A stretch of 64,000 bases of DNA from CALGKJ01 sp049322695 (GCA_049322695.1 JBMORW010000015.1:40575-104574); one strand, 5' to 3'; counted from the stretch's first letter, positions 1 to 9,427 are shown. Numbers and translations: made by a program. The notes: generated from the letters alone by a model not told the origin.

Positions 1-203
1 TTATAGCCATTCTGATGATAAGTGACAAGCTTGACAGAAGCAAAGCCAGTATTATTACCTCCGTTGACTGCAGGATTAAGGCAGATAAGGTGATATTAGC
101 CACAGAAAAGTTAATGGGTGAAGGAGAACTGGAGGTTGCAGAAGCAAATAAAATGCAAGGTATCTTTAAGAAGACATTCAGAAAGGACTTAGTCATAACA
201 TAG
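1..203 (+). CDS. C-terminal end of an unknown protein (partial)
   Basis: The reading frame is open from the first base of the window to the TAA at the end, so this is the tail of a gene starting upstream; the Met at base 15 need not be the start. About 67 residues are visible: a hydrophobic start, then a basic, lysine-rich stretch with the motif ATEKLMGEGELEVAEANK. I do not recognise the family. A hairpin with a T-run follows at once, so the gene is probably the last of its transcript and separate from ppx. Confidence 0.5.
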   Translation, partial: IAILMISDKLDRSKASIITSVDCRIKADKVILATEKLMGEGELEVAEANKMQGIFKKTFRKDLVIT

Positions 204-233
204 AGCACTTTTAAGTGTCTCTGTGTTTTTTTT
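202..233 (+). terminator. Rho-independent terminator after the partial gene
   Basis: An AGAG-CACTT arm pairs with AAGTG-(T)-CTCT through a short loop and one bulged base, followed by a run of eight T. It overlaps the stop codon of the upstream frame and separates it from ppx. Confidence 0.65.
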
Positions 234-375
234 ACATAAATTTAATAATGAAATAAGAATTGTCAGATGATTTTGAATAAAACTTACGGTATAATATAAA
301 ATATGATTGGCTGTCCGCGGGCGTTGTCTAAAGCTCACAACCGATTGACATTACTTAAGATAAGCGGGGGTATAT

Positions 376-1929
376 ATGAGTACTAATAAAAATGAAGTGA
401 TTGCAGCTATTGACGTTGGATCCAACACAATAAGAATGAAAATTGCAGAAATTAAAAGCAATGGAAAAATTGCTGTATTTGAGGATTTGCGGCAGCCTAT
501 TAATCTTGGCAGAGATACCTTCTCAATGGGTATTATTGAAACCGAGACAATTCAGAAAACCTGCGAGATACTTAAGGATTATAAAAGGTTCATGAAGGAG
601 TACAAGATAAAGACATATAAGGCTGTTTCCACCAGTGCTGTAAGGGAAGCGGAAAACAGGGATTATATACTTGATCAAATAAAGGTAAAGACAGGACTGG
701 ATATAGATGTAATCAATAATGCACAGGAAAGATTCCTGACCTATAAAGGTATAAGTGATAAAATAGATGATTACACCAGATACAGAAAAGAAGGAATGCT
801 GATAGTTGATATAGGCTCAGGCGGAGTTGAAGCATCCCTTTATAAGAACGGATATCTTAATTTTACAGAAAATATCAAAGTAGGTTCGTTAAGGTTAAGA
901 GAAATACTCCATGACTTGGAGAGAAAAACATTGAATTTCCCTGAAATCATGGAGGAGTTCGTTGAAAGCAAGATATATCTTTTATTACCTCGAATTAAAA
1001 GATACAATATAAAGCACTTTGTCGGCCTTGGCGGAGAGATAAAAATCATATCCATGCTGTGCAACAATAAAGCTGGTGATGTGGTAAAAATCAACAAGAG
1101 CGCCCTTGATGAGCTATATATGAAATTAAAGTCAATGACTACACAAAGTATAATGCACGGCTTTGGAATATCCCCCGAAAGAGCTGAAGTACTGCTGCCT
1201 TCAGTAATAGTTTTCAGGAAGTTTCTGGAGGCAACTGATACAGAAGTAATACTATCTCCCTTGGTATCGCTAAGAGATGGTTTGATTTCCGATATTGTTG
1301 ATACAAAGTTCAAATCTAAAAGAAAAACAGAGTTTGTAGAGGATATAATAAGCTCTTCTCGTTGTCTTGCAGAAAAGTATGAATATGATGAAGCACATGC
1401 AAGACATGTGGAAAAAATAAGTCTTGAGCTTTTTGACAATACCACCAGCCTGCACGGCATGGGAGATAAGGAACGGTTTTATTTGCAGATGGCGTCAGTT
1501 CTTCATGACATAGGTAAGTTTATCAGTCATAACAATCACAGCCTTAACTCCTATAATATTATTCAGAATTCGAATATTATCGGCTTATCCGAGCGGGACT
1601 TAAAGATAATAGCTAAGGTAGTGAAGTATCATAGTGAGGATAGTCCTGGAAATCATGAAGCAAACTACAGAATGATGGATTATGCCGACAGGCTGATTGT
1701 ATCGAAGCTCTGCGCAATACTGAAGCTTGCTGATTCGCTTGATATCAGTCATAAGCAGTATGTAAAAAACCTCTCTGTGGAACTGGATGAAGATTTACTT
1801 GTCAAGATATCCACAGATAAGGATATTACTCTGGAACAGTGGACCTTTGAGAACAAATCCGACTTCTTCTATGAGGTATTCGGAATAAGACCAATAATCA
1901 GAAAAAAGGTGAGAATAAACAATGGATGA
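376..1929 (+). CDS. ppx: Exopolyphosphatase, Ppx/GppA family with HD domain
   Basis: Predicted to remove terminal phosphate from polyphosphate (or act on pppGpp) in the cytoplasm. The 517-residue protein has an ASKHA-type N-terminal half: phosphate-1 motif AIDVGSNTIRMKI near residues 11-23 and second motif VDIGSGGVEASL near 145-156. A C-terminal HD domain follows, with H377-D378 in LHDIGKF and a distal KYHSED motif, typical of long Ppx proteins. The start is ATG behind GCGGGGGT. The stop overlaps the ppk start by 8 bases, so the two are co-translated, which favours polyphosphatase over pure GppA activity. A TATAAT lies at 290-295 but I see no good -35 box. Confidence 0.9.
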   Translation: MSTNKNEVIAAIDVGSNTIRMKIAEIKSNGKIAVFEDLRQPINLGRDTFSMGIIETETIQKTCEILKDYKRFMKEYKIKTYKAVSTSAVREAENRDYILDQIKVKTGLDIDVINNAQERFLTYKGISDKIDDYTRYRKEGMLIVDIGSGGVEASLYKNGYLNFTENIKVGSLRLREILHDLERKTLNFPEIMEEFVESKIYLLLPRIKRYNIKHFVGLGGEIKIISMLCNNKAGDVVKINKSALDELYMKLKSMTTQSIMHGFGISPERAEVLLPSVIVFRKFLEATDTEVILSPLVSLRDGLISDIVDTKFKSKRKTEFVEDIISSSRCLAEKYEYDEAHARHVEKISLELFDNTTSLHGMGDKERFYLQMASVLHDIGKFISHNNHSLNSYNIIQNSNIIGLSERDLKIIAKVVKYHSEDSPGNHEANYRMMDYADRLIVSKLCAILKLADSLDISHKQYVKNLSVELDEDLLVKISTDKDITLEQWTFENKSDFFYEVFGIRPIIRKKVRINNG

Positions 1930-4057
1930 TAGTAAAATGTTAGAAAGTATTACGGATTACTCATTTATGTATGGGGATTCAGACAATAGCCAATATATGG
2001 GTAAAAAATATATAAACCGAGAACTGAGCTGGCTGGAGTTTAACAGCAGGGTGCTGGAGGAGGCACAGGATAAAAAGAACATGCTTTTGGAACGCACTAA
2101 GTTTTTGTCCATTGTAAGCTCTAATCTGGATGAGTTTTTCATGGTGAGGGTGGCTTCCTTAAAGGATCAGGTGCATGTAGGGCTGTCAAAGCATGACATA
2201 TCAGGAATGTCGCCTTCCGAGCAGCTAAAAAGGATATCACTGAGAGCACATAATATGGTGCATGAGCAGTACAACTGTTATAACAGATCGGTGATACCGG
2301 CATTAAGCAAGGAAGGAATATCTTTCCTTAAAATAGAAGAACTGAACAAAGAACAATTGTCTTATGTTGATGGTATGTTTGAAAACACGCTTTTTCCAGT
2401 GCTGACTCCCATGGCCGTTGATAAGAGCAGACCATTTCCGCTGATTCTGAACAAAAGCTTAAATATTGCACTTCTGTTGGAAAATCAGGACTCCGAACAG
2501 GGTTTTATATTTGCGACTGTGCAGGTGCCTTCCATACTGGATAGAGTTATAAGGCTCCCGGGAGAGGAAGAGTCATACATACTGCTTGAAAATGTCATAC
2601 AGTATTATATCAACAGATTATTCAGAGGACATAGCATACTTTGCACAGGAAAATACAGGATAACAAGAAATGCTGATCTGAGCATTGATGAGGAAGGTGC
2701 TGAGGATTTGCTCAGTGCAATAGAGAAATCAGTAAAAAAGAGAAAATGGGGCTCCGCCATAAGGCTTGAGGTTGATTATAAGTTTGACCAAAGGCTGCTG
2801 AGCATTCTTAAGGAGGAGCTGGAGCTCAGAAATGAGGACATATATTATATCAATGGAGATATTGATTTAACATTTCTCATGAAGTTCAATAATAAGCTTG
2901 GTGAAAAATTCAATTATCTGCGGAATGAGGTGTTGGTGCCTGTGACACCTGTTGACCTGATAGGAAGCAATGATATTTTTGAAGCAATAGCCCAAAAGGA
3001 TATTCTGCTGCATCACCCCTTTGAATCCTTTGATTATGTCATTGACTTCATTAGGACAGCAGCCAGTGATCCCAATGTCCTGGCTATAAAGCAAACGCTT
3101 TACAGAGTCAGCGGCAATTCTCCGATAGTCAATGCTTTAGCAGAGGCAGCAGAAAATGGAAAGCAGGTTACTGTCCTTTTGGAGCTTAAGGCAAGGTTTG
3201 ATGAGGAGAACAACATTAACTGGGCTAAACAGCTTGAGCAGTCAGGCTGCCACGTAATTTACGGACTGGTAGGTCTCAAAACTCACTGCAAGATGACGTT
3301 GGTAGTGAGAAGTGAAGAGGAGGGCATAAAGAGGTATGTACACCTGAGTACAGGCAATTATAATGATATTACCGCAAGGCTATATACAGACATAGGATTT
3401 ATGACAGCCAACCCTTATATTGCCGCAGATACTTCTGCCATTTTTAATATGCTTTCAGGCTATTCACAACTGGACAGGCTTTACAAGATGGAGGTAGCCC
3501 CCATAGGCTTGCGGAAGAGATTTATTGAGCTTATTAAGCATGAGGCTAAAAATGCAAGGCAGGGCAAGGAGGCGGCAATAATTGCAAAAATGAATTCCCT
3601 TGTGGACGATGAAATAATTGATACTCTCTATGAGGCTTCGCAGGCAGGTGTGAATATACAGCTTATCGTCAGGGGTATTTGCTGCTTAAGACCGGGGGTA
3701 AAGGGGCTCAGTGAAAATATAAAGGTTACTAGCATTGTTGACAGGTTCCTTGAACACAGCCGTATTTACTATTTTCATAATAGTGGTGCGGAGCAGATAT
3801 ATTTGTCCAGTGCTGACTGGATGTATAGAAATATGGACAGAAGAGTTGAAGTTATCTTTCCAATAGAAGATAAGCACCTGATAGAAAGGGTCAAGGAAAT
3901 ACTTGATGTTATTCTGATGGATACTGTTAAGGCAAGAGTACTAAACTCTGATGGTACCTATAGTCATGTTGACAAAAGAGGTAAGAAGCATATACAGAGC
4001 CAGCTTTATTTGTATGATATGATTAAGTCACAGGTTGAAGAACTTAAAGGCCATTGA
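1922..4057 (+). CDS. ppk1: Polyphosphate kinase 1
   Basis: Makes polyphosphate from ATP reversibly through a phospho-histidine. The 711-residue length is normal for Ppk1. The N-terminal domain shows YINRELSWLEFNSRVLEEA near residue 30. The phospholipase-D-like C-terminal half holds GLKTHCKM, with H455 the likely phosphorylated His, followed by VHLSTGNYN and later ERVKEILDVIL. It starts inside the end of ppx (8-base overlap) with AAGGTGAG as ribosome binding site, so synthesis and breakdown enzymes share one mRNA. No terminator is evident before glpP 54 bases downstream, so read-through into the glycerol genes is possible. Confidence 0.96.
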   Translation: MDDSKMLESITDYSFMYGDSDNSQYMGKKYINRELSWLEFNSRVLEEAQDKKNMLLERTKFLSIVSSNLDEFFMVRVASLKDQVHVGLSKHDISGMSPSEQLKRISLRAHNMVHEQYNCYNRSVIPALSKEGISFLKIEELNKEQLSYVDGMFENTLFPVLTPMAVDKSRPFPLILNKSLNIALLLENQDSEQGFIFATVQVPSILDRVIRLPGEEESYILLENVIQYYINRLFRGHSILCTGKYRITRNADLSIDEEGAEDLLSAIEKSVKKRKWGSAIRLEVDYKFDQRLLSILKEELELRNEDIYYINGDIDLTFLMKFNNKLGEKFNYLRNEVLVPVTPVDLIGSNDIFEAIAQKDILLHHPFESFDYVIDFIRTAASDPNVLAIKQTLYRVSGNSPIVNALAEAAENGKQVTVLLELKARFDEENNINWAKQLEQSGCHVIYGLVGLKTHCKMTLVVRSEEEGIKRYVHLSTGNYNDITARLYTDIGFMTANPYIAADTSAIFNMLSGYSQLDRLYKMEVAPIGLRKRFIELIKHEAKNARQGKEAAIIAKMNSLVDDEIIDTLYEASQAGVNIQLIVRGICCLRPGVKGLSENIKVTSIVDRFLEHSRIYYFHNSGAEQIYLSSADWMYRNMDRRVEVIFPIEDKHLIERVKEILDVILMDTVKARVLNSDGTYSHVDKRGKKHIQSQLYLYDMIKSQVEELKGH

Positions 4058-4111
4058 TAACTCTTATTAAGGACTAGTAATTAATACAAGTATGTTACGA
4101 GGGGTGACTAT

Positions 4112-4678
4112 ATGAGCTCAATGTTTTACGGCAAGATACATGAAAATCCCATAATTGCTGCTATTACAGATATAGCAAAGGTAAAGGATGCGGTTGAATC
4201 ACCCTGTGAAATAGTTTTCTTGCTGACAGGAAGCATTTTTAATATAAAGGATGCTGTCAGAGCGCTTAAAGAAAAAGGTAAAATGGTGTTTATACATCTA
4301 GACCTTTTGGAGGGTATATCCAAGGATCAGATTGCAATAGAATATATACATAAGGAAATCAATCCGGATGGAATAATCACAACAAAGAGCAATTTGGTGA
4401 AAGCTGCCCGTGATATGGGACTGTTTACGATACAAAGATTTTTTCTTGTGGATTCAATATCTGTTGAATCAGGTATTAAGACTGTTCAAAATTCCAAGCC
4501 TGATGCTGTAGAGATAATGCCGGGAATTATGCACAGGATTACTGCAAAAATATGTAGTGAGCTTAAGATTCCTGTTATAACCGGAGGATTCATAAACGGC
4601 AAGGAGGATGTCATAGCATGCTTAAACTCAGGTGCTATGGGCATTTCTACAAGCAATGAGGATATATGGTATATGTAA
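4112..4678 (+). CDS. glpP: Glycerol-3-phosphate responsive antiterminator GlpP
   Basis: GlpP is an RNA-binding TIM-barrel-like protein that, with glycerol-3-phosphate, prevents termination in glp leader mRNAs. The 188-residue protein matches the family along its whole length, with IAAITDI near the start, FIHLDLLEGI in the middle and the phosphate-site-like stretch PVITGGFINGKEDV near the C-terminus. The ribosome site GAGGGGTGA precedes the ATG. It lies 13 bases before glpK, and a terminator hairpin lies between glpK and the next gene (6269-6320), a natural target. Confidence 0.93.
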   Translation: MSSMFYGKIHENPIIAAITDIAKVKDAVESPCEIVFLLTGSIFNIKDAVRALKEKGKMVFIHLDLLEGISKDQIAIEYIHKEINPDGIITTKSNLVKAARDMGLFTIQRFFLVDSISVESGIKTVQNSKPDAVEIMPGIMHRITAKICSELKIPVITGGFINGKEDVIACLNSGAMGISTSNEDIWYM

Positions 4679-4691
4679 AAGGGGGATGAAC

Positions 4692-6191
4692 ATGACAAAG
4701 AAGTACATATTGGCGCTGGATCAGGGAACAACAAGTTCAAGAGCAATATTGTTCAACCATATGGGGGAAATAGTCAGTTCTGCACAAAAAGAGATAACGC
4801 AATTTTATCCTAAGGCAGGATGGGTAGAGCATGATGCAATGGAAATATGGGCTACTCAAAGCGGAGTTGCCAGAGAAGCTATAGAAAAAATAGGTGCAAG
4901 TCCGGAAGAGATTGCAGCAATAGGTATTACAAATCAGAGAGAAACAACTGTGGTTTGGGATAAGAACTCAGGAAAGCCTGTTTATAATGCAATTGTATGG
5001 CAGTGCAAGAGAACAGCAGGCTTATGCGATGAACTTAAGGGAAAAGGCTTAGAAAGCTATATCCATAAGAATACAGGTCTTGTAATTGATGCGTATTTTT
5101 CAGGAACCAAGGTGAAATGGATTCTCGACAATGTTGAAGGAGCCAGAAAAAAGGCGGAAGCAGGGGAGCTCCTATTCGGGAATATTGATACCTGGCTCAT
5201 CTGGAATCTTACCAGAGGCAAGGTGCACGCTACGGATTATTCCAATGCATCACGCACTATGCTTTTTAATATAAAGGAGTTGAAATGGGACCAGAAAATA
5301 TTGGATGAGCTTGATATTCCGATGAGCATGCTTCCGGTAGTAAGAGAATCAAGCACTATATTAGGATATACAGATGAAAAAACCTTCGGAGGAGCCAGAA
5401 TACCCATATCAGGAGTTGCCGGAGACCAACAGGCTGCTTTGTTCGGTCAAGCCTGCTTCGCACCCGGTATGGCCAAAAATACCTATGGAACAGGCTGCTT
5501 TATGCTGATGAATACAGGTACTGATATGGTAGAATCTAAAAATGGTCTGCTGACAACTATAGCTTGGGGTGTAGACGATAAGGTGGAATACGCATTAGAA
5601 GGAAGCATATTTATAGGAGGGGCATCGATACAGTGGCTGAGAGATGAAATGAAGCTGATAGATGATGCTGCAGACAGTGAGTATTATGCGACTAAAGTAA
5701 AGGACACAAATGGAGTTTATGTTGTACCTGCCTTTGTAGGTCTGGGAGCACCTTACTGGGATATGTATGCCAGAGGTGCAATAGTGGGTCTTACCAGAGG
5801 TGCGAACAGATGCCATATAATAAGGGCTACCCTTGAGTCTGTGGCATATCAGTCAAGAGATGTACTGGAAGCCATGCAGGAGGACTCTAATATAAAGCTT
5901 CAAGAGCTTAAGGTAGACGGCGGAGCGGTGGCTAACAATTTCCTCATGCAATTCCAAGCTGATGTTCTGGGTGTGCCGGTAAACAGACCCAGAGTAATCG
6001 AAACAACAGCCATGGGGGCAGCCTTTTTAGCCGGAATAGCAGTAGGATTCTGGTCAGGAAAAAGGGAAATATCTGAAATATGGAAGCTTAATAGAAGATT
6101 TGAACCTGCGATAGGGCAGGAAGATAGAGAAAAGCTCTATAACGGATGGAAAAAAGCAGTAGGCAGAGCTATGCAGTGGGAAACAGAGTAA
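4692..6191 (+). CDS. glpK: Glycerol kinase
   Basis: Phosphorylates glycerol to sn-glycerol-3-phosphate with ATP. The protein has 499 residues, standard for GlpK. The FGGY-family start ALDQGTTSSRAILF, the substrate motif ITNQRETTVVW, and GVAGDQQAALFGQ with KNTYGTGCFML are all present, with VDGGAVANNFLMQFQAD near the end. An upstream in-frame start at 4632 would overlap glpP; the ATG at 4692 is chosen because AAAGGGGG sits six bases before it. The region FGGARIPISGVAGD lacks the His that HPr phosphorylates in some Firmicute glycerol kinases, so PTS control through that residue is unlikely (from recall, no alignment run). Confidence 0.97.
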   Translation: MTKKYILALDQGTTSSRAILFNHMGEIVSSAQKEITQFYPKAGWVEHDAMEIWATQSGVAREAIEKIGASPEEIAAIGITNQRETTVVWDKNSGKPVYNAIVWQCKRTAGLCDELKGKGLESYIHKNTGLVIDAYFSGTKVKWILDNVEGARKKAEAGELLFGNIDTWLIWNLTRGKVHATDYSNASRTMLFNIKELKWDQKILDELDIPMSMLPVVRESSTILGYTDEKTFGGARIPISGVAGDQQAALFGQACFAPGMAKNTYGTGCFMLMNTGTDMVESKNGLLTTIAWGVDDKVEYALEGSIFIGGASIQWLRDEMKLIDDAADSEYYATKVKDTNGVYVVPAFVGLGAPYWDMYARGAIVGLTRGANRCHIIRATLESVAYQSRDVLEAMQEDSNIKLQELKVDGGAVANNFLMQFQADVLGVPVNRPRVIETTAMGAAFLAGIAVGFWSGKREISEIWKLNRRFEPAIGQEDREKLYNGWKKAVGRAMQWETE

Positions 6192-6268
6192 AAATTAAAT
6201 GCTTTACCGCAGGCTGGCTATATGATATTATTATAATATAAGTTAATAACATGGCTGGAGTAATAGAG

Positions 6269-6320
6269 AGCCGCGCTAATATACCTATGGAATGATAGGT
6301 TAGATTGGTTGCGGCTTTTT
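6269..6320 (+). promoter_or_regulatory. Leader terminator, candidate GlpP antitermination site
   Basis: Between glpK and the next flavoprotein gene, AGCCGC (6269-6274) pairs with GCGGCT (6311-6316), followed by a T-rich tract. Inside is a second hairpin, ACCTAT (6283-6288) with ATAGGT (6295-6300) around a six-base loop. A TATAAT at 6232-6237 lies upstream with no clear -35. The terminator is certain in form; that GlpP acts on it is inferred from glpP being adjacent and from the known GlpP-glpD leader mechanism in Bacillus. Confidence 0.6.
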
Positions 6321-6349
6321 TATTTTTATTTATTTAATGGAGGGATAGT

Positions 6350-7783
6350 ATGTATGATGTAATCATTATAGGAGCAGGTATTATAGGAAGCTTTATTGCT
6401 AGAGAGCTTGCCAGATACGATATAAAAGCTGCAATACTGGAAAAGAGCAACGACGTATCAAATGGAACTACTAAAGCAAATAGTGCCATAATCCACTGTG
6501 GATATGACGCCAAGCCTGGGAGCTTGAAAGCAAAGCTCAATGTTAAGGGCAATCCTATGTTTGATAAAATATGCAAAGAGCTGGATGTTCCATTTAAGAG
6601 AATAGGTTCTCTGGTTGTAGCATCCAGCGAGGAGGAAATGAACACCTTACAGGAGCTGTATGAAAGAGGCAGAGAGAATGGACTGACAAACATATGGATA
6701 ATTGATGGAGCCGAGGTTGAGAGGCTGGAGCCTAATCTCAACAAAGCAATAATAGGAGCGCTGTACGCTCCAGACTGCGGTATAGTAGGACCCTTTGAGC
6801 TTGCTGTTGCATTGGCTGAGAATGCTGTAGAAAACGGTGTCGAACTGTTTTTGGATAACGAAGTAAAGGCCATAGAGAAAAAGGATGGCTGCTTTAAAAT
6901 TACATCAAACAGCAAAACATATGAAGCAAGGTGCGTAATAAACTGCGGCGGAGTAAGTGCAGATGAAATAAGCAATATGGTAACAAATACAAGCTTCAGA
7001 ATAACCCCTCGAAGAGGACAATACTTTGTATTGGATAAAGGAGCAGGAAAGCTTGTTAATTCTGTTATATTCCAATGCCCTACTGCAATGGGAAAAGGAG
7101 TTCTGGTGCTTCCGACAGTTCATGGGAATCTGCTAGTAGGACCAGATTCTCAGGATGTACATTTTAAGGATAATGTTGATACAACATTAAATGAACTTGA
7201 AAATATCAAAAAGGTAGCAGAAAAAAGTATAAAGGGAATACCCTTTGACAAAAGCATTACAAATTTTACAGGCTTGCGTGCTACTCCGGATACAGGTGAT
7301 TTTATTATTGAAGAAGCAGATGTAAGAGGCTTTATAAATGTGGCCGGGATTGAGTCCCCGGGTCTGTCCGCTTCACCTGCTATCGCTGAATATGTAGCAG
7401 AGCTGGTTAATGATATACTGGGTGGAATGAAATCTAACAGTTCCTTTAATCCAAACAGAAAGCCTGTAATAAGATTTAACGAGCTAGGTGAGAAGGAAAA
7501 GGCAGAGGCTATAAAGAGAGACCCCAGGTATGGAAAAATAGTATGCCGGTGTGAAAGTATAACAGAAGGTGAAATAGTGGATGCAATTCACAGAAAAGTC
7601 GGTGCTAGAACACTGGACGGAGTGAAAAGAAGAGTAAGACCGGGTATGGGAAGATGTCAGGGCGGCTTCTGCGCTCCCAGAGTAATGGAGATTTTATCCA
7701 GAGAGCTTGGAGTAGATATGCTTGATATTCTAAAGGACGACAGGGAATCAAAAATACTTACAGGAGTCACAAAGGAACAGTGA
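6350..7783 (+). CDS. FAD-dependent glycerol-3-phosphate dehydrogenase-like protein with [2Fe-2S] domain
   Basis: Likely oxidises glycerol-3-phosphate to dihydroxyacetone phosphate in the cytoplasm. The 477-residue protein opens with an FAD dinucleotide-binding motif IIIGAGIIGSFIARELA (residues 5-21) and a DAO-family body (AIIHCGYDAKPGS, TPRRGQYFVLD, GLRATPDTGDF). A C-terminal bacterioferritin-ferredoxin-like domain has C399-x-C401 and C436-x4-C441, fitting a [2Fe-2S] cluster. Start ATG follows GGAGGG. It overlaps the next gene's ribosome site, and the next two genes look like its electron-transfer partners. Substrate is inferred from glpP-glpK next door. Confidence 0.87.
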   Translation: MYDVIIIGAGIIGSFIARELARYDIKAAILEKSNDVSNGTTKANSAIIHCGYDAKPGSLKAKLNVKGNPMFDKICKELDVPFKRIGSLVVASSEEEMNTLQELYERGRENGLTNIWIIDGAEVERLEPNLNKAIIGALYAPDCGIVGPFELAVALAENAVENGVELFLDNEVKAIEKKDGCFKITSNSKTYEARCVINCGGVSADEISNMVTNTSFRITPRRGQYFVLDKGAGKLVNSVIFQCPTAMGKGVLVLPTVHGNLLVGPDSQDVHFKDNVDTTLNELENIKKVAEKSIKGIPFDKSITNFTGLRATPDTGDFIIEEADVRGFINVAGIESPGLSASPAIAEYVAELVNDILGGMKSNSSFNPNRKPVIRFNELGEKEKAEAIKRDPRYGKIVCRCESITEGEIVDAIHRKVGARTLDGVKRRVRPGMGRCQGGFCAPRVMEILSRELGVDMLDILKDDRESKILTGVTKEQ

Positions 7784-7797
7784 AGGGGGAAAGGCTT

Positions 7798-9054
7798 ATG
7801 AACTATGATATAGTTGTTGTAGGCGGTGGTCCTGCAGGACTTGCAGCTGCAATTGAAGCAAAGAAAAACGGAATAGACAGCATACTGGTAATAGAAAGGG
7901 ACAGAGAGCTTGGAGGAATACTACAGCAGTGCATTCATAACGGCTTTGGATTGCAGGTTTTTAAGGAGGAGCTTACAGGTCCGGAATATGCTGAAAGGTT
8001 TATTAATGAGCTTAAGGAGCTTGGTATAGAATATAAGCTGGAAAGCATGGTTATAGATATTACAGAAGATAAAAAAGTTGCGTTTATTAATTCTACTGAC
8101 GGCTATGTTATAGCAGCTGCAAGGGCTGTAATACTTGCAATGGGCTGCAGGGAGCGCACAAGGGGAGCCATAGGGATAGCCGGAGCAAGGCCTGCAGGTG
8201 TTTTTACGGCAGGAACTGCTCAAAGGTTCTTGAATATGGAAGGCTATATGGTGGGAAAATCCGTAGTCATACTTGGCTCAGGAGATATTGGTCTCATTAT
8301 GGCCAGAAGGATGACACTGGAGGGAGCCAATGTAAAGGTAGTGCTGGAAAGAATGCCTCACCCGGGAGGACTTACCAGAAACATAGTGCAATGTCTTAAT
8401 GACTATGATATTCCATTAAGACTTTCACATACAATTACAAGTATTAAAGGTAAAGGCAGAATAGAAGGTGTGACAATTACAGCTGTAGATGAGTATGGAA
8501 AAATCATTGCAGGAAGTGAGGAATATGTAGAGTGTGACACACTTATACTGTCAGTAGGCTTGATACCTGAGAACGAGCTCACAGAAAAAGCAGGTATAAA
8601 GATGGATCCAGCTACAAAAGGATCTATGGTCAATGAATCCATGGAAACAAGTATTGAAGGTGTATTTGCATGTGGCAATGTTGTTCATGTCCATGACATT
8701 GTTGATTTTGTTACCGAAGAAAGCAGAATTGCCGGAAGGAATGCTGCAAAATATATCAAAGGAGAATTGCTGCATACCGAGAAAAGTATAAAAACCATAC
8801 CCGGAAAAGGCATAGGGTATATTGTACCTCAAGCTATAAGGGTTGAAAATGTGACAGATGAAGTAAATTTGTTTATGAGGGTAAGAAATGTATATAAAAA
8901 TGCAAAGCTTGTTGTTAAAGCAAACGGAAGCATAATAAAGGAGATAAAGCGAAACCATATGATACCGAGTGAGATGGAGAGAGTAAAGCTCACAGGTGCC
9001 TTGCTAGAGGAAATGACTGCAGCTGAGCTGACCGTAGAAGTATTGGAGGTATAG
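7798..9054 (+). CDS. FAD/NAD(P)-dependent pyridine nucleotide oxidoreductase
   Basis: A 418-residue flavoprotein with FAD motif VVVGGGPAGLAAAIEA at the N-terminus and a second dinucleotide site SVVILGSGDIGLIMARR in the middle, plus EGVFACGNVVHVHDIVD near the end, as in thioredoxin-reductase-like enzymes. LGGILQQCIHNGFGL resembles the family found beside GlpA-like proteins. A GTG at 7780 is in frame, but the ATG at 7798 has AAGGGGGA eight bases upstream. Probably passes electrons between the upstream G3P dehydrogenase-like protein and NAD(P)+ or another carrier; that role is inference. Confidence 0.87.
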   Translation: MNYDIVVVGGGPAGLAAAIEAKKNGIDSILVIERDRELGGILQQCIHNGFGLQVFKEELTGPEYAERFINELKELGIEYKLESMVIDITEDKKVAFINSTDGYVIAAARAVILAMGCRERTRGAIGIAGARPAGVFTAGTAQRFLNMEGYMVGKSVVILGSGDIGLIMARRMTLEGANVKVVLERMPHPGGLTRNIVQCLNDYDIPLRLSHTITSIKGKGRIEGVTITAVDEYGKIIAGSEEYVECDTLILSVGLIPENELTEKAGIKMDPATKGSMVNESMETSIEGVFACGNVVHVHDIVDFVTEESRIAGRNAAKYIKGELLHTEKSIKTIPGKGIGYIVPQAIRVENVTDEVNLFMRVRNVYKNAKLVVKANGSIIKEIKRNHMIPSEMERVKLTGALLEEMTAAELTVEVLEV

Positions 9055-9057
9055 AGC

Positions 9058-9420
9058 ATGGAAAAACAAGTTATATGCATAGTATGTCCTATGGGATGCC
9101 ATGTTGATATTTCTGAGGATGGAAATGCTTCAGAGGGTTATTATACAACAGGCAACAAATGCATCAAAGGTAAGGAATATGCCATCAATGAACTTAAGAA
9201 TCCTACTAGAATATTGACCTCAACAGTCAGGATTGATTCTGAAAAGCTGAAAAGATTACCCGTCAAGACAAAGTCACCAATACCAAAGGATAAGCTGTTT
9301 GAGTGCATGAAGGAAATAAACAGGGTAAGAGTTAAGGCTCCTGTCAGAATGGGAGATGTAATAATAGAAAACCTGCTGGGTACAGGGGTGGATTTGGTAG
9401 CTTCAAGAAGTCTGGAATAA
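9058..9420 (+). CDS. DUF1667 domain protein, small four-Cys partner
   Basis: A 120-residue protein with CxxCxxxC at C7, C10, C14 and another Cys at 35 (TTGNKCIKGKEYA), then NPTRILTSTVRI and a C-terminal MGDVIIENLLGTGVDLVA. This matches DUF1667, a family that regularly follows GlpA-like and LpdA-like genes. The cysteines suggest an Fe-S or zinc site, possibly taking the place of the GlpC electron-transfer subunit, but the function is unproven. It starts three bases after the preceding stop, so the three genes form one operon. Confidence 0.87.
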   Translation: MEKQVICIVCPMGCHVDISEDGNASEGYYTTGNKCIKGKEYAINELKNPTRILTSTVRIDSEKLKRLPVKTKSPIPKDKLFECMKEINRVRVKAPVRMGDVIIENLLGTGVDLVASRSLE

Positions 9421-9427
9421 AATATTG

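Noticed and set aside
840..1460. 206-codon open frame on the minus strand inside ppx
   Set aside because: Antisense to a well-conserved gene, no ribosome site and no family likeness; a shadow frame. The same holds for the other long antisense frames at 32607-33206, 41506-41979, 42884-43438 and 55223-55771.
4632..4691. Longer N-terminus for glycerol kinase
   Set aside because: It overlaps glpP, lacks a ribosome site and adds residues not found in GlpK; the ATG at 4692 has AAAGGGGG in front.
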